A stretch of 64,000 nucleotides of DNA from Niallia sp. Man26 (GCF_022049065.2 NZ_CP095744.1:558001-622000); one strand, 5' to 3'. Shown: positions 18,703 through 28,983, counted from the first letter of the stretch. Translations and numbers: made by a program. Notes: a model not told the origin generated them from the letters alone.

Positions 18703-20367
18703 TTAGTCAAGTGTATTATTCTCTTTCGGTGAAGCAGAAATATATGCCTCTGTAAATAAAGTAGTTATACTGTCAACAAGAATATCCTTTAATATATCAA
18801 AGGCATAATCAATATCTAATCGTTCTGTCCACTGATGGGCATCAAATCCGACCGGCCCGATATTCAATACAGGTACATTTAGCAGCTCTAATTCTCTAAG
18901 AGGGACTGTGTAACCTCTCTCCCAAATTGGCATATTGGCTGTAAGTGATATCATCGATTCTGCTGGATATTGCAAACCAGCATAACTTAGGTCGGATATA
19001 CCGTTAAAGTAATTTCGTTTTTCAAAATCTATGCCGTGAGCAGCTGTTCCGTATGTCTGTATTTGCTGAACAACTGTAGTTATTAATGGATGTTTATAGG
19101 AACTAATAGCAGGATAAAAGGGTGGCGCAAAAAACACGATGATCATAGGGGCAAGTTCTTTGCATAGTATCGCTAGTTTATCGACCATCTCAATGGTTGC
19201 TTCTCTGTCATCCATTTCTCCCCTGTTTTGCAAAATCGAGGTATGGATGCTTTCTACACTTTCTTTTCCATACTTCGTTACTGCATATTGACTAAGCTCA
19301 TCATATGTTAATACAGAAACATTCATTCTAGGCGGCGAAAAGGGAGTATATTTAGCAAACTCGGCGGCTTGCAATGAATAGGATTTTGTTATTTTAGCAG
19401 CTGCATTGCCGGCTTTCTCCATGAGTAACTGCACCACATCATCCATTTTCTTTTCTAATAAAAACAGATTAAATAACGTAACAGCGCGATGCGGTATTTG
19501 CACAGAATAATCTTTTTTGATGCCATACTGAATTAAGTTAGTTGGCGGCGGTGTCGTTTCACCTTCTACTATTTCACATAAATCGGTATTCAGTTCGATT
19601 TCTTCTGTTAATAGAGATACCATATAGTTTGCATTCAACCCGGCAAAAGGTTCGCCGACATGTGTTTCTTTGCCGTAGCAAAGGAAACCTGGCAACAGCT
19701 TGCCGATGGATCCTGTATAAATATACTTATTATTGTCACCAGGATATCTCATAAACATCGGCTCACCGTTCAAAACAGTCACATATTCCAAGTCATATTC
19801 TTCAGCAAGTTCCAGCAATATTGGAACTGCTGCTCTCATTCCAATTGAATTTACTTCTTCATCAGGAACTGTCACTAACAAGATATTGCCTTCAAACTCT
19901 CCATTACATGCTTTTTCAATCATCGACATATGAAGGGCCAATCCACATTTCATATCCATCGTTCCCCTGCCGAATAACCAATTTCCTGTTTCCATATCAT
20001 TCTTGACTTGTTGTGGAAGTTCTTCCTTATGCAACTGAAAAATTTCTGTTAGTTTCTTCGGATCAAAAGCATGTTCCTTCCATCTGCCGTAGTCCTGCAC
20101 ATCAACAACGTCAAAATGGCTGATCAGAATTACTGTCTTTTTTGTTGGAAGTTGATTTTTCACAAGGCCTGTAACAAAATTTCTGCCATCTCCTGTTGGA
20201 TTTTTTTGAAGATGATCTGGATGTTTCTGAAAATAATCTAAGCTTCTTAGCTCATTTACGACAAAGTCAGGAAGAATTTTTTCTGCGTCAGAGCCTGTAA
20301 TACTAGGTATATTGACAAGCTTGCATAAAAGGTCGACTAATTGCTCTTTTGTGTTCCATTTTTCCAT
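18703..20367 (-). CDS. rocB: Arginine utilisation protein RocB, M20 peptidase family
   Basis: 554 residues from MEKWNTKEQLVDLL (20367), with AGAGGG upstream; a longer reading would overlap the IclR gene. M20 metal site motifs: ISHFDVVDVQDYG, GRGTMDMKCG and VPDEEVNSIGM. The length and long C-terminal half match RocB (about 566). RocB belongs to the arginine/ornithine catabolic set; its exact reaction is not settled. The context with rocD supports the call. Confidence 0.9.
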   Translation of the reverse strand: MEKWNTKEQLVDLLCKLVNIPSITGSDAEKILPDFVVNELRSLDYFQKHPDHLQKNPTGDGRNFVTGLVKNQLPTKKTVILISHFDVVDVQDYGRWKEHAFDPKKLTEIFQLHKEELPQQVKNDMETGNWLFGRGTMDMKCGLALHMSMIEKACNGEFEGNILLVTVPDEEVNSIGMRAAVPILLELAEEYDLEYVTVLNGEPMFMRYPGDNNKYIYTGSIGKLLPGFLCYGKETHVGEPFAGLNANYMVSLLTEEIELNTDLCEIVEGETTPPPTNLIQYGIKKDYSVQIPHRAVTLFNLFLLEKKMDDVVQLLMEKAGNAAAKITKSYSLQAAEFAKYTPFSPPRMNVSVLTYDELSQYAVTKYGKESVESIHTSILQNRGEMDDREATIEMVDKLAILCKELAPMIIVFFAPPFYPAISSYKHPLITTVVQQIQTYGTAAHGIDFEKRNYFNGISDLSYAGLQYPAESMISLTANMPIWERGYTVPLRELELLNVPVLNIGPVGFDAHQWTERLDIDYAFDILKDILVDSITTLFTEAYISASPKENNTLD

Positions 20368-20438
20368 GTTAGCCCTCTTTTCCATATGATGAAATTTGTT
20401 TCCATTAACTATATAAAAATGGACAGAACCCGCTGACT

Positions 20439-21188
20439 TCAGGTTCTGCCTAATGCTGTAGAAATTTCTTTTGCCGCTTTCTTTATACAATGAATTAAGT
20501 AGGATAAACGTTCTTCGCTAACACGATATTGGACGACTCCGATGCTGATTGCCCCTACCAGCTGGTGATTAAAATCTAAAACGGGAGCTGCAACAGATAT
20601 TGTGCCATCTGTTCTTTCACTATAGCTTACCGCATACCCTTGTTCTTTTATTAAAGACAATTGATCAAATAATTGACTCTGTTTTGCTTTAGAAGATGGA
20701 AGCAATTCCTTAACGATTCTTTGCGTTTCTTCTTCTGGCATATTTGCCAGAATCGTTTTATTTGGCGCCCCAATTGAGAGCGGAATCCGCAAGCCGATTT
20801 TGTCAATAATTCTAACATTAGTAGGACTGTCGACTCGTTCAATAATAATGGATTCCATTCCGTCACGGATATTAAAATAAATACTTTCCTCCACTTGCTG
20901 TGCTAATTCTGCCATTACTTCGCGCGCCTTCGTTCGGTAGTCTGCCTTCTCGAGCTGGCGCAAACCAATCTCCATCCATAAACTGCCGAGTTTATAATGC
21001 TTTGTATCGGCATTTTGCAGTACTAGCTGATGCTGGATAAGCGTATTTAAGAGGCGGTGAACTGTACTTACAGGCAGACTAAGACTGTAGGCAATTTCTG
21101 AAATCGACCACCATTCTCCATTATCAGAAGCAAGCAGCTTTATAATACTCATTGCTCTATCAATAGACTGTACCATAATAACCTTCAT
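20439..21188 (-). CDS. IclR-family regulator
   Basis: 249 residues; the Met at 21176 (MVQSIDRAMSII) is an alternative start. N-terminal winged HTH (WSISEIAYSLSLPVSTVHRLLNTL) and C-terminal effector domain (ESIIIERVDSPTNVRI, GYAVSYSERTDGTISVAAPV). It sits between rocB and the divergent rocD, so it probably controls both in place of the RocR/SigL system of B. subtilis. That is inferred from position. Confidence 0.88.
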   Translation of the reverse strand: MKVIMVQSIDRAMSIIKLLASDNGEWWSISEIAYSLSLPVSTVHRLLNTLIQHQLVLQNADTKHYKLGSLWMEIGLRQLEKADYRTKAREVMAELAQQVEESIYFNIRDGMESIIIERVDSPTNVRIIDKIGLRIPLSIGAPNKTILANMPEEETQRIVKELLPSSKAKQSQLFDQLSLIKEQGYAVSYSERTDGTISVAAPVLDFNHQLVGAISIGVVQYRVSEERLSYLIHCIKKAAKEISTALGRT

Positions 21189-21359
21189 TCTTTTTTGACA
21201 TATAAAATATTTTTACACCATCAATGTAGCAGACTGAAATACATTCTGCAATATAATTTTTACAAAAGTATGAATAATAAGAAATTTAACCAGAAGACCC
21301 ATTGACATAATCTCATAATTATTTGACAATAAAATTAAGTTTCCAAATTATAGATGAAG

Positions 21360-21376
21360 TTTCCATAATGCGGAAA
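21360..21376. promoter_or_regulatory. Candidate IclR operator upstream of rocD
   Basis: TTTCCATAATGCGGAAA is an imperfect palindrome in the IclR-rocD intergenic region. The word AAGTTTCCA occurs here and again 21 bases upstream. Such TTTCC/GGAAA dyads suit IclR-type dimers. Confidence 0.4.
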
Positions 21377-21461
21377 GTGATAACTTATTTTATGTACGTA
21401 CCATACACGATATGATATAAACTTTCGTTTCGAAAACCACCTAATGATTGGAGGAATCCTT

Positions 21462-22658
21462 ATGTCTATGTCAGAAAAATTTATTAGACAAAGTGAAGAA
21501 TTCGGAGCAAATAATTATCATCCCCTGCCGATTGTCATCGAAAAAGGAGAAGGAGTGTGGGTGGAGGACCCTGAGAAAAACAAGTATATGGATATGCTTA
21601 GTGCTTATTCAGCTGTAAACCAAGGACATTGCCATCCGAAAATCATTGCTGCTTTAAAGAATCAAGCAGATAAAGTTACCTTGACTTCCAGGGCTTTTCA
21701 TCATACTCAGCTTGGCCCGTGGTATGAAAAGCTGTGCAAACTGACAAAAAAAGATATGGCTCTGCCGATGAATACCGGTGCAGAGGCTGTCGAAACGGCT
21801 ATTAAAGCTGCACGGCGCTGGGCATATGATGTTAAAGGTGTAGATGAAAATTCAGCGGAAATAATTGCATGCTCTGGGAATTTTCACGGGCGCACAATGG
21901 CAGCTGTGTCTCTATCTTCCGAAGCAGAGTACAGGCGCGGGTTCGGTCCTTTGCTGCCTGGTATCAAGCTCATTTCATACGGTGATTTAAATAGTTTAAA
22001 AGAAGCGATTACACCTAATACAGCAGCATTCTTAATTGAACCAATACAAGGTGAAGCAGGAATTATCCTTCCCCCTCCCGGCTTTATGAAAGCTGCCTTT
22101 GAATTATGTAAGCAGCATAATGTTCTCTTTATCGCAGATGAAATTCAAGTCGGACTCGGCAGAACAGGAAAGCTGTTTGCTTATGAGTGGGAGGATATCG
22201 AGCCAGACATGCTCATATTAGGAAAAGCTCTAGGAGGCGGGGTATTTCCTATCTCCTGTGTTGTTGCCAATAAGGACATTCTTGGCGTCTTTAATCCTGG
22301 TTCACACGGATCAACATTTGGCGGAAATCCGCTTGCTTGTGCCGTATCGATTGCATCATTAGAAGTTATAGAGGACGAACAGCTCGCAGACCGATCTCAA
22401 CAACTCGGTACTTATTTTCTTGCCAAACTTCAAGGGTTAAATTGTTCTGTCATTAAAGAAGTAAGAGGCAGAGGACTATTTATCGGCATGGAATTACATG
22501 AAGAAGCTAGACCTTTTTGTGAGAAGTTGAAGGAGCTAGGATTGCTTTGCAAAGAAACACATCATACCGTCATCCGGTTTGCTCCGCCCCTTGTTATTAC
22601 GAAGGAGGAGCTTGATTGGGCAATGGAGAGAATTACTAAAGTATTTGCTGCAGAATAA
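21462..22658 (+). CDS. rocD: Ornithine aminotransferase
   Basis: 398 residues from [15 protein letters not shown], with GGAGGA 6 bases before the ATG. Class III aminotransferase: [44 protein letters not shown], and LGKALGGG with the PLP lysine. It turns ornithine and 2-oxoglutarate into glutamate semialdehyde and glutamate. It is divergent from the IclR gene. Firm. Confidence 0.95.
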   Translation: MSMSEKFIRQSEEFGANNYHPLPIVIEKGEGVWVEDPEKNKYMDMLSAYSAVNQGHCHPKIIAALKNQADKVTLTSRAFHHTQLGPWYEKLCKLTKKDMALPMNTGAEAVETAIKAARRWAYDVKGVDENSAEIIACSGNFHGRTMAAVSLSSEAEYRRGFGPLLPGIKLISYGDLNSLKEAITPNTAAFLIEPIQGEAGIILPPPGFMKAAFELCKQHNVLFIADEIQVGLGRTGKLFAYEWEDIEPDMLILGKALGGGVFPISCVVANKDILGVFNPGSHGSTFGGNPLACAVSIASLEVIEDEQLADRSQQLGTYFLAKLQGLNCSVIKEVRGRGLFIGMELHEEARPFCEKLKELGLLCKETHHTVIRFAPPLVITKEELDWAMERITKVFAAE

Positions 22659-22676
22659 TAGAATAGATTAAGTCAC

Positions 22677-22707
22677 GAAACTGATTAGGACATTCCTAAT
22701 CAGTTTC
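22677..22707. terminator. Bidirectional terminator, rocD / CBS gene
   Basis: GAAACTGATTAGG pairs perfectly with CCTAATCAGTTTC around ACATT. It overlaps the last codons of the CBS gene. Confidence 0.85.
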
Positions 22708-23122
22708 TCTTCCTCCACACATTCCCGCTCTCCTCCGAAAGCCATTGTATCACTTCTCTCCGTCTAATAATTCCGATAAAAACACCAGAATCATCGACTA
22801 CTGGAACGAAGTTTTGTTCTAGTAACGTGCTGACGATTGCTTCTATCTCACTGTTCACAGCTATCGCTTCATTACTAGCGTGAAGAGGTACGTCTTGAAG
22901 TTTCACCTCATTAGTATGTTGGAAGTCAAGATTTCCAGTATTTTTCATTTTCCATAACAGATCACCTTCTGTTACAGTGCCCAAGTAGCGGCCAGCTTTA
23001 TCAAGGATTGGAACGGCACTGTAGCGGTGATACTCCATCTTCTCCATAACCTGCCTCATTGTCCAATGCTGGAATACGAATGCAACTTCGTGTTTTGGTA
23101 TGAGAAAAAAGGCAACATTCAT
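22700..23122 (-). CDS. CBS-pair protein at the end of the kdp operon
   Basis: 140 residues with two CBS motifs (about 20-60: MRQVMEKMEYHRYSAVPILD, GTVTEGDLLW; about 85-130: VNSEIEAIVSTLLEQNFVPVVDD, GIIRRREVIQWL). CBS pairs bind adenosyl ligands. Its ATG overlaps the kdpD stop (ATGA), so it is translationally coupled and probably helps regulate potassium uptake. Ligand unknown. Confidence 0.85.
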   Translation of the reverse strand: MNVAFFLIPKHEVAFVFQHWTMRQVMEKMEYHRYSAVPILDKAGRYLGTVTEGDLLWKMKNTGNLDFQHTNEVKLQDVPLHASNEAIAVNSEIEAIVSTLLEQNFVPVVDDSGVFIGIIRRREVIQWLSEESGNVWRKRN

Positions 23123-24291
23123 TGGCTTTTGTCCTTTCTGATTGGTTTGCTGTCTGCAACTATATGAATATCAATATTTGTTGTTTGTCTCATTATTTCA
23201 TTGACGATGGAACCTTTTTTGATTTCTTCCCATCTTGTTCGTGCAGATTGTCCCAGCAATATTTGTGTAATAAAATGTTCATTCGCCGCTTCTACGATAA
23301 TATGAGCAGGCTTTTGCATTCTTTTGTTTTTCAACAGAAATTCGGCACCGAATTGCAGGGCTAATTCCCTCCATGCTGTGATTTTTTCTTGTTTCCACTG
23401 TGGCATATCCTGCTCTTTGCTGTCTGTTACATGCAGTACATACAGCTTCGCCTTTAGGCGGTTTGCCATTCTCCAGCCTCTTCTAATAAGCTTTTCTGCA
23501 GTTTGGCTATACTGTACGCAAACTAGGATTTTTTCTTGGAGACCGATTGGCCCTTGATATAGATGGCCATTATTCTCTTCGATTTTTCCATCTACGTCAT
23601 CAGCCACCTCTCTTAACGCAAGCTCTCTTAACGCATAAAGATTTTCCTCTGTAAAGAAGTTTTGTAGGCTTTGCTGAATTTTAGGACTATCATATACCTT
23701 GCCATCCTGGAGCCTTTTTCTTAATTCTGGTGGAGAAATATCGATTAGCTGAATTTCATTTGCTTTATTGATAAAAAGGTCAGGCAGCCTTTCGTTTACC
23801 TTTACTCCTGTAATATTGGCGACAATATCATGGACACTTTCCAAATGCTGAATATTGACGGCAGAATAGACATCAATGCCTGCTGCCAATATTTCTTCTA
23901 CATCCATATATCTTTTCCGATTTTTTGATCCAGCTATATTCGAGTGGGCGAGTTCATCAATGATGACGATGTCTGGAGCTCTTTTCAGAATTCCAGGAAT
24001 ATTCACTTCATAAAATACCTTGCCTTTATAGTTCAATTCAAGGAGCGGAACCGTTTCAAGCACGCCAATCTGTTTTTTTGTTTCTGCTCTGTTATGTGTT
24101 TCTATCAGGCCAATAACAATATCCTTACCTTCTTTACGCAGTTCGTTTGCGTCCTGCAGCATTCTGTAGCTTTTTCCAACACCAGGCGCTGCTCCTATAT
24201 ACAGCTTTAGCTTACCCCTTCCTTCCTTATCCATTTCTGCTAAAATTTCTTCCGCTGTCTTTCTTCTGAAATATGGATGATTTTCCTTCAC
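23119..24291 (-). CDS. kdpD: Short KdpD: sensor and USP domains without histidine kinase
   Basis: 390 residues from GTG. KdpD N-terminal domain with Walker A GAAPGVGKS (about 33) and Walker B IVIIDELAHSN (about 110), then a USP domain (ILVCVQYSQTAEKLI) from about 252. The membrane segments, dimerisation helix and kinase of full KdpD (about 890 residues) are absent, and no kdpE is present. Such short forms occur in several Bacillus relatives. It follows kdpC after a 67-base gap with a hairpin. Confidence 0.92.
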   Translation of the reverse strand: MKENHPYFRRKTAEEILAEMDKEGRGKLKLYIGAAPGVGKSYRMLQDANELRKEGKDIVIGLIETHNRAETKKQIGVLETVPLLELNYKGKVFYEVNIPGILKRAPDIVIIDELAHSNIAGSKNRKRYMDVEEILAAGIDVYSAVNIQHLESVHDIVANITGVKVNERLPDLFINKANEIQLIDISPPELRKRLQDGKVYDSPKIQQSLQNFFTEENLYALRELALREVADDVDGKIEENNGHLYQGPIGLQEKILVCVQYSQTAEKLIRRGWRMANRLKAKLYVLHVTDSKEQDMPQWKQEKITAWRELALQFGAEFLLKNKRMQKPAHIIVEAANEHFITQILLGQSARTRWEEIKKGSIVNEIMRQTTNIDIHIVADSKPIRKDKSQ

Positions 24292-24317
24292 ATTTATTCC
24301 TAGCTCCTTTCTTTAAG

Positions 24318-24351
24318 CAAGCTCCCTGCCCTTTTAGCAGCAGGAAGCTTG
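24318..24351 (-). other. Intercistronic hairpin, kdpC-kdpD
   Basis: CAAGCTCCCTGC (24318-24329) pairs with GCAGGAAGCTTG (24340-24351) with one mismatch; there is no T tract. It could protect or process the kdpFABC mRNA and lower kdpD output. Confidence 0.55.
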
Positions 24352-24358
24352 GAAAATA

Positions 24359-24922
24359 TTAAGAGGTCAATTCCATTAATGATATATTAAGTTTAAGCAC
24401 ATTTACTCTTTCCTCTCCGAACAATCCCCATTCCTTTTCTTCTGTGTGACGTTCAATCAAGCTTTTCAGCTCTGACTTCGGTACATTAGTATGTTCAGCA
24501 ACTCTATTAATTTGTGCTAATGCCGCTTTTGGAGTAATATGCGGATCAAGTCCCGATCCAGAATTTGTTATTAAGTCGATGGGCAAGCTTTTTAATGATA
24601 CATCTGGATTCTCAGACTGCCATTCTGTAATAGACGCTTTTGTTCGTTCAAGCATTTCCTCATTTGTTGGAGCATAGTTATTTGTCCCAGAACTAGAAGC
24701 ATCATAATCAATACTTGAAACTCTTGAATGAAAGAAGCCCTCATCAGCAAAAGACTGTCCAATTAACTCAGAGCCAATCACTTTCCCTTCGTTATTGTAG
24801 ACGAGACTGCCATTTGCCTGTTCTGGCAGCAAAACAGCAGCAATACCAGTAACTGCTAATGGGTAAATCACTCCGCAAATAAGCATAAATAATAAGCTTG
24901 TTCTTGCAACGGTTGCAAACAT
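24359..24922 (-). CDS. kdpC: Potassium-transporting ATPase subunit C
   Basis: 187 residues, usual length. One N-terminal membrane segment (LLFMLICGVIYPLAVTGIA), then the conserved SELIGQSF, FFHSRVSS, and SGSGLDPHITPKAA motifs. It stabilises the KdpFABC complex. Spacing to kdpB is 27 bases. Confidence 0.96.
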   Translation of the reverse strand: MFATVARTSLLFMLICGVIYPLAVTGIAAVLLPEQANGSLVYNNEGKVIGSELIGQSFADEGFFHSRVSSIDYDASSSGTNNYAPTNEEMLERTKASITEWQSENPDVSLKSLPIDLITNSGSGLDPHITPKAALAQINRVAEHTNVPKSELKSLIERHTEEKEWGLFGEERVNVLKLNISLMELTS

Positions 24923-24949
24923 GGTTTCATCCCTTTCCTTCCGTAACTG

Positions 24950-27004
24950 TTATATTACGAACGAAATTAATATATCTATTACCTTTATTCCAATGAATGG
25001 AACAATCACACCTCCTGCTCCGTAAATAAACAGGTTCTTTCTTAATAGTGCATCTGAACTCATTGGTTTATATTCTATCCCCTTCATTGCCAGTGGAATG
25101 AGGAGCGGAATAATGATTGCATTGAAGATCAATGCTGACAGAATAGCTGTAACTGGCGAGTGAAGTCCCATAATATTTAACGCACTGACCTCAGGGATTG
25201 CCAGCATAAACATCGCAGGCACTATCGCAAAGTACTTCGCAATATCATTGGCGATGCTGAAAGTAGTCAAGGCACCTCTTGTCATTAATAGCTGTTTGCC
25301 AATGCTAACTACTTCAATCAATTTAGTAGGATTAGAGTCTAAATCAACCATATTAGCAGCTTCTTTTGCTGCAGTTGTGCCACTGTTCATCGCCAAACCA
25401 ACATCCGCTTGTGCCAGTGCAGGCGCATCATTCGTGCCATCTCCAGTCATAGCTACTAATTTCCCTTTTGCTTGTTCATGCTTTATTACTGCGATTTTAT
25501 CTTCAGGCTTACATTCAGCAATAAACTCATCCACACCTGCTTCTTTGGCAATCGTTGCTGCAGTTAATGGATTGTCGCCAGTACACATAATTGATTTGAT
25601 GCCCATCCGCCGCAGTTCGTCAAATCTTTCTCTCATCCCTGGTTTAACGGTATCTTTTAAATAAATAAGCCCAATAATTTGGTTGTCGATTGCCACTGCT
25701 AATGGAGTGCCTCCTGCTTGGGCTATTTTATTTGCTTTTCTGTCCAAATCTTCTGGCACATTGCCGCCGTTTGAAACAGCCCATTGTTTTATTGCGTCGA
25801 CTGCCCCTTTGCGAACAAGTCTGCCATCAGGCAGATTTAACCCGCTCATTCTTGTATCAGCTTTAAATTCAACTATATCTGCTCCGGCTGCCAAGGATAA
25901 ATCAATTGCATAGCCTTCCTTTTCCAACAATTCCAGAACCGAGCGCCCTTCTGGGGTTTCATCCTTAACAGAGCTTGCGGCAATCCACTTATAAAGCGTA
26001 TTCTTATTCGTATTGCCAGTTGGCACAAATTCACTTGCCATCCTGTTCCCAAAGGTGATGGTGCCTGTTTTATCTAAAATGATAGTGTTAATATCTCCAG
26101 CTGCCTCGACTGCCTTACCCGACATTGCCAGAACATTAAATTTGGTCACCCTGTCCATCCCTGCGATTCCAATTGCAGAAAGAAGCCCACCAATTGTTGT
26201 GGGAATTAAGCAAACAAGCAAGGCAATAAGAACAGGCACTTGCAGCTGAAAGCCTAAGTAGTTTGTAAAGAATGGCAATGTCATGACAACGAATAGGAAG
26301 ATAAGTGTTAAGCTGATTAACACCGTGTTTAAAGCAATTTCATTCGGTGTTTTTTGCCGTTCTGCACCTTCGACTAATGAGATCATTTTATCTAAAAAGG
26401 ACTCGCCAGGATTGCTTGTTATTTTCACTTTTATTTCATCACTGACGACAAGTGTTCCACCTGTTACCGAATTAAAATCTCCTCCAGCTTCTTTCAGCAC
26501 AGGTGCTGATTCACCTGTAATTGCCGATTCATCAACAGATGCCAACCCTTGAATCACTTCCCCGTCACCAGGTATCATTTCTCCTTGTTTAACTAGAACG
26601 ATATCCCCTTTTTTTAAGCTGGAAGACGGAACTTGCATGATGCTGCCGTTAATAAGCAGGTTAGCAAACACATCTGTCTTGGAAGTCTTAAGCGCATTGG
26701 CCTGTGCCTTTCCTCTTCCCTCTGCAATGGACTCTGCAAAATTTGCAAACAAGACGGTGAATAACAGAATGATAGAAACAGTGATAGTAAACCAGCGATC
26801 ACTTTCATGTGCTCCTAATATATTAGGAAAAAAGGAAAGAATGAAAGTGATAAAGAATCCTAATTCCACAATAAACATTATTGGATTTTTCACCATAAGC
26901 TTAGGATGTAGCTTTAGGAAGGAATCCTTCATAGCATGTTTGATAATATCATTATTCATTAAGGCTGTTTCTTTCTGAATTTGTACTTCCTCTTGTAAAT
27001 TCAT
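24950..27004 (-). CDS. kdpB: Potassium-transporting P-type ATPase subunit B
   Basis: 684 residues. P-type ATPase motifs: TGES actuator loop, [12 protein letters not shown] with the phosphorylated Asp near residue 310, KGAVDAI nucleotide-binding region, and [16 protein letters not shown]. It hydrolyses ATP to drive potassium import through KdpA. GGAGGGTT ribosome site. Confidence 0.97.
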   Translation of the reverse strand: MNLQEEVQIQKETALMNNDIIKHAMKDSFLKLHPKLMVKNPIMFIVELGFFITFILSFFPNILGAHESDRWFTITVSIILLFTVLFANFAESIAEGRGKAQANALKTSKTDVFANLLINGSIMQVPSSSLKKGDIVLVKQGEMIPGDGEVIQGLASVDESAITGESAPVLKEAGGDFNSVTGGTLVVSDEIKVKITSNPGESFLDKMISLVEGAERQKTPNEIALNTVLISLTLIFLFVVMTLPFFTNYLGFQLQVPVLIALLVCLIPTTIGGLLSAIGIAGMDRVTKFNVLAMSGKAVEAAGDINTIILDKTGTITFGNRMASEFVPTGNTNKNTLYKWIAASSVKDETPEGRSVLELLEKEGYAIDLSLAAGADIVEFKADTRMSGLNLPDGRLVRKGAVDAIKQWAVSNGGNVPEDLDRKANKIAQAGGTPLAVAIDNQIIGLIYLKDTVKPGMRERFDELRRMGIKSIMCTGDNPLTAATIAKEAGVDEFIAECKPEDKIAVIKHEQAKGKLVAMTGDGTNDAPALAQADVGLAMNSGTTAAKEAANMVDLDSNPTKLIEVVSIGKQLLMTRGALTTFSIANDIAKYFAIVPAMFMLAIPEVSALNIMGLHSPVTAILSALIFNAIIIPLLIPLAMKGIEYKPMSSDALLRKNLFIYGAGGVIVPFIGIKVIDILISFVI

Positions 27005-27018
27005 TATTTAACCCTCCA

Positions 27019-28692
27019 TCACCATGTCAAAAATTCAGCAATCGGACCTAAGACAAGGACTGGAAAAAACGTCAAAGCTCCGACGATAAAAACCGTACCA
27101 ATAAACAATCCACCGAATAAAGAAGTATCTGTTTTGAATGTTCCGGCAGTTTCTGGCACAATATTTTTGGATGCCAGACTTCCTGCGACTGCTAGCATCG
27201 TAAGAAGCGGAAAAAATCGTCCGATGAACATAGCAACACCTGTTGATATATTCCAGAAAGGAGTCGCATCACCAAGCCCTTCAAAGCCTGAGCCATTATT
27301 ATTAACAGATGAAGTAAATTCATAGAGCACCTGTGTCAATCCGTGGAATCCTGGATTAGAAATTCCTTCATTGCCTAATGGGGTGAATAAAGCTAAAGCA
27401 GTTCCTGTCAGTATTAGACATGGCGAAATCAACAAGGTAACGGCAATCAGCTTCATTTCCTTCCCTTCAATTTTTTTCCCTAAAAACTCAGGTGTTCTTC
27501 CAACCATGAGCCCTGAAAGAAAAACAGCAATCAGCACATACATCATAATGTTGATAAAACCAGAGCCAACACCGCCGTAAACGGTATTTAAGAGCATATT
27601 CGACAATGTTAGCATCCCGGAAATAGGTGTCAGCGTATCATGCATCGTATTAACAGCACCTGTTTCTGTTGCAGTTGTTGTTATCGCAAACAAGACTGAC
27701 TGAACAATGCCAAACCGAACTTCCTTGCCTTCCATACTGCCGTTTTCAGCTGATAATCCCATCTTAGTAAAAGCAGGATTTCCTTGATATTCTTGATAAA
27801 GGGAGGTGCTGAGAAACACAAGGAAAATCATAGCCATCGAAATAAACAATACTTTACCTTGTTTTTTATTTCCGATTATTTTTCCGTAAGTAATCGGAAT
27901 AGAAGCTGGCAATAAGAACATTAAGATAATTTGCAGTGTATTTGAAAGTGCATTAGGATTTTCAAAAGGATGCGCTGAGTTCACTCCTACATATCCTCCG
28001 CCATTATTACCAAGCTCCTTAATCGATAAGAAGGAACCAATTGGACCTGTTGCTATAGTCTGTACATCTCCCTCGAGCGTCTCGGCCTCCATTGTTGTGT
28101 TCATTGTTTGTGGAACTCCGAGAGCAATAAATATAAAGCTAGTGACAAATGCAATCGGCAACAGTACCCTTGTTATGCTTCTGGTTAAGTCGATAAAAAA
28201 GCTGCCAAGCCTTTTCCCCGCTAATCCCCTTATAAATGCAATGGCAACTGCAAGAGCAGATGCTGGGGCGACAAACATCATGTAGATGATCGCAATCAAT
28301 TGTGATAGCAGCGATAACCCTGATTCTCCGCTGTAATGCTGCAAATTCGTATTTGTCATAAAGCTTATTGCTGTATTAAAAGCTAAATCAGGACTCATGC
28401 CAGCAATATGGTTCGGATTTAAAGGAAGAAACCCTTGAAATCGGAAAATCAAATAGACTAATAGAATCATAAAACTGTTTGCTGCAAGCATAGACAAAGC
28501 ATATTGTTTCCAAGTTTGTGTGTTATTTTTTATTCCGCCGAGTTTATATATCCACTTTTCAACAGGATTAAATATCTTATCCAGCTTTGTAGGATGCTCA
28601 TTAAATGCGACCGCCATATAATTTCCCATAGGAATTACTAATAGCACTATGAGCAGAAGTGTAAGAATGATTGATAATATGGTGAAAACCAA
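27019..28692 (-). CDS. kdpA: Potassium-transporting ATPase subunit A
   Basis: 557 residues, about 10 membrane segments. It keeps the four selectivity-filter-like stretches, for example NTAISFMTNTNLQHY, ELGNNGGGYVGVNSAHPFENP, TTTATETGAVN and SSVNNNGSGFEG. This is the potassium channel subunit. It starts 21 bases after kdpF. Confidence 0.97.
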   Translation of the reverse strand: MVFTILSIILTLLLIVLLVIPMGNYMAVAFNEHPTKLDKIFNPVEKWIYKLGGIKNNTQTWKQYALSMLAANSFMILLVYLIFRFQGFLPLNPNHIAGMSPDLAFNTAISFMTNTNLQHYSGESGLSLLSQLIAIIYMMFVAPASALAVAIAFIRGLAGKRLGSFFIDLTRSITRVLLPIAFVTSFIFIALGVPQTMNTTMEAETLEGDVQTIATGPIGSFLSIKELGNNGGGYVGVNSAHPFENPNALSNTLQIILMFLLPASIPITYGKIIGNKKQGKVLFISMAMIFLVFLSTSLYQEYQGNPAFTKMGLSAENGSMEGKEVRFGIVQSVLFAITTTATETGAVNTMHDTLTPISGMLTLSNMLLNTVYGGVGSGFINIMMYVLIAVFLSGLMVGRTPEFLGKKIEGKEMKLIAVTLLISPCLILTGTALALFTPLGNEGISNPGFHGLTQVLYEFTSSVNNNGSGFEGLGDATPFWNISTGVAMFIGRFFPLLTMLAVAGSLASKNIVPETAGTFKTDTSLFGGLFIGTVFIVGALTFFPVLVLGPIAEFLTW

Positions 28693-28712
28693 TTGTTTCC
28701 CCTCCGTTTATA

Positions 28713-28793
28713 TTAAAATTTCTCAGGGTTCAGTAACGCATACAGCAAGTAGATGACAACACCTAGTGCCAGGACAAAAATAAACGTAATCAT
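28713..28793 (-). CDS. kdpF: Potassium-transporting ATPase subunit F
   Basis: 26 residues: MITFIFVLALGVVIYLLYAL, then LNPEKF. The single helix and the LLYALLNPEKF ending are those of KdpF, a stabilising peptide of the complex. The ATG overlaps the stop of the preceding small gene (ATGA). Confidence 0.9.
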   Translation of the reverse strand: MITFIFVLALGVVIYLLYALLNPEKF

Positions 28794-28903
28794 TTCTTTT
28801 CCTCCTGTTCGCCTACAGCTGTTTTTTGTTCACACCAAGTAATTAATCCAAACATAGCGGCTGTTGATATCCCAATAATCGCAAGCATAAGCAAGTCTTC
28901 CAT
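28790..28903 (-). CDS. 37-residue membrane peptide leading the kdp operon
   Basis: MEDLLMLAIIGISTAAMFGL, then ITWCEQKTAVGEQEEKK. One membrane helix followed by a W-C-E-Q motif and a charged tail. AAGGGG lies 7 bases upstream of the ATG and the stop overlaps the kdpF start. Similar short peptides with a C-[DE] motif precede kdpF in many bacteria, in my recollection. Function unknown; perhaps an extra Kdp subunit or regulator. Confidence 0.75.
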   Translation of the reverse strand: MEDLLMLAIIGISTAAMFGLITWCEQKTAVGEQEEKK

Positions 28904-28952
28904 ATACTGCCCCTTTTCATTTTTGTTAATATTTACCATTAAAATTTTGCAC

Positions 28953-28983
28953 AAAAAACCCCCTGTATTACACAAGGGGTTTA
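28953..28983 (-). terminator. Terminator of the promoter-distal c-di-AMP riboswitch
   Basis: AAACCCC and GGGGTTT around TGTATTACACAA, with a T tract on the minus strand, directly between aptamer 2 and the first small ORF. Confidence 0.85.
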
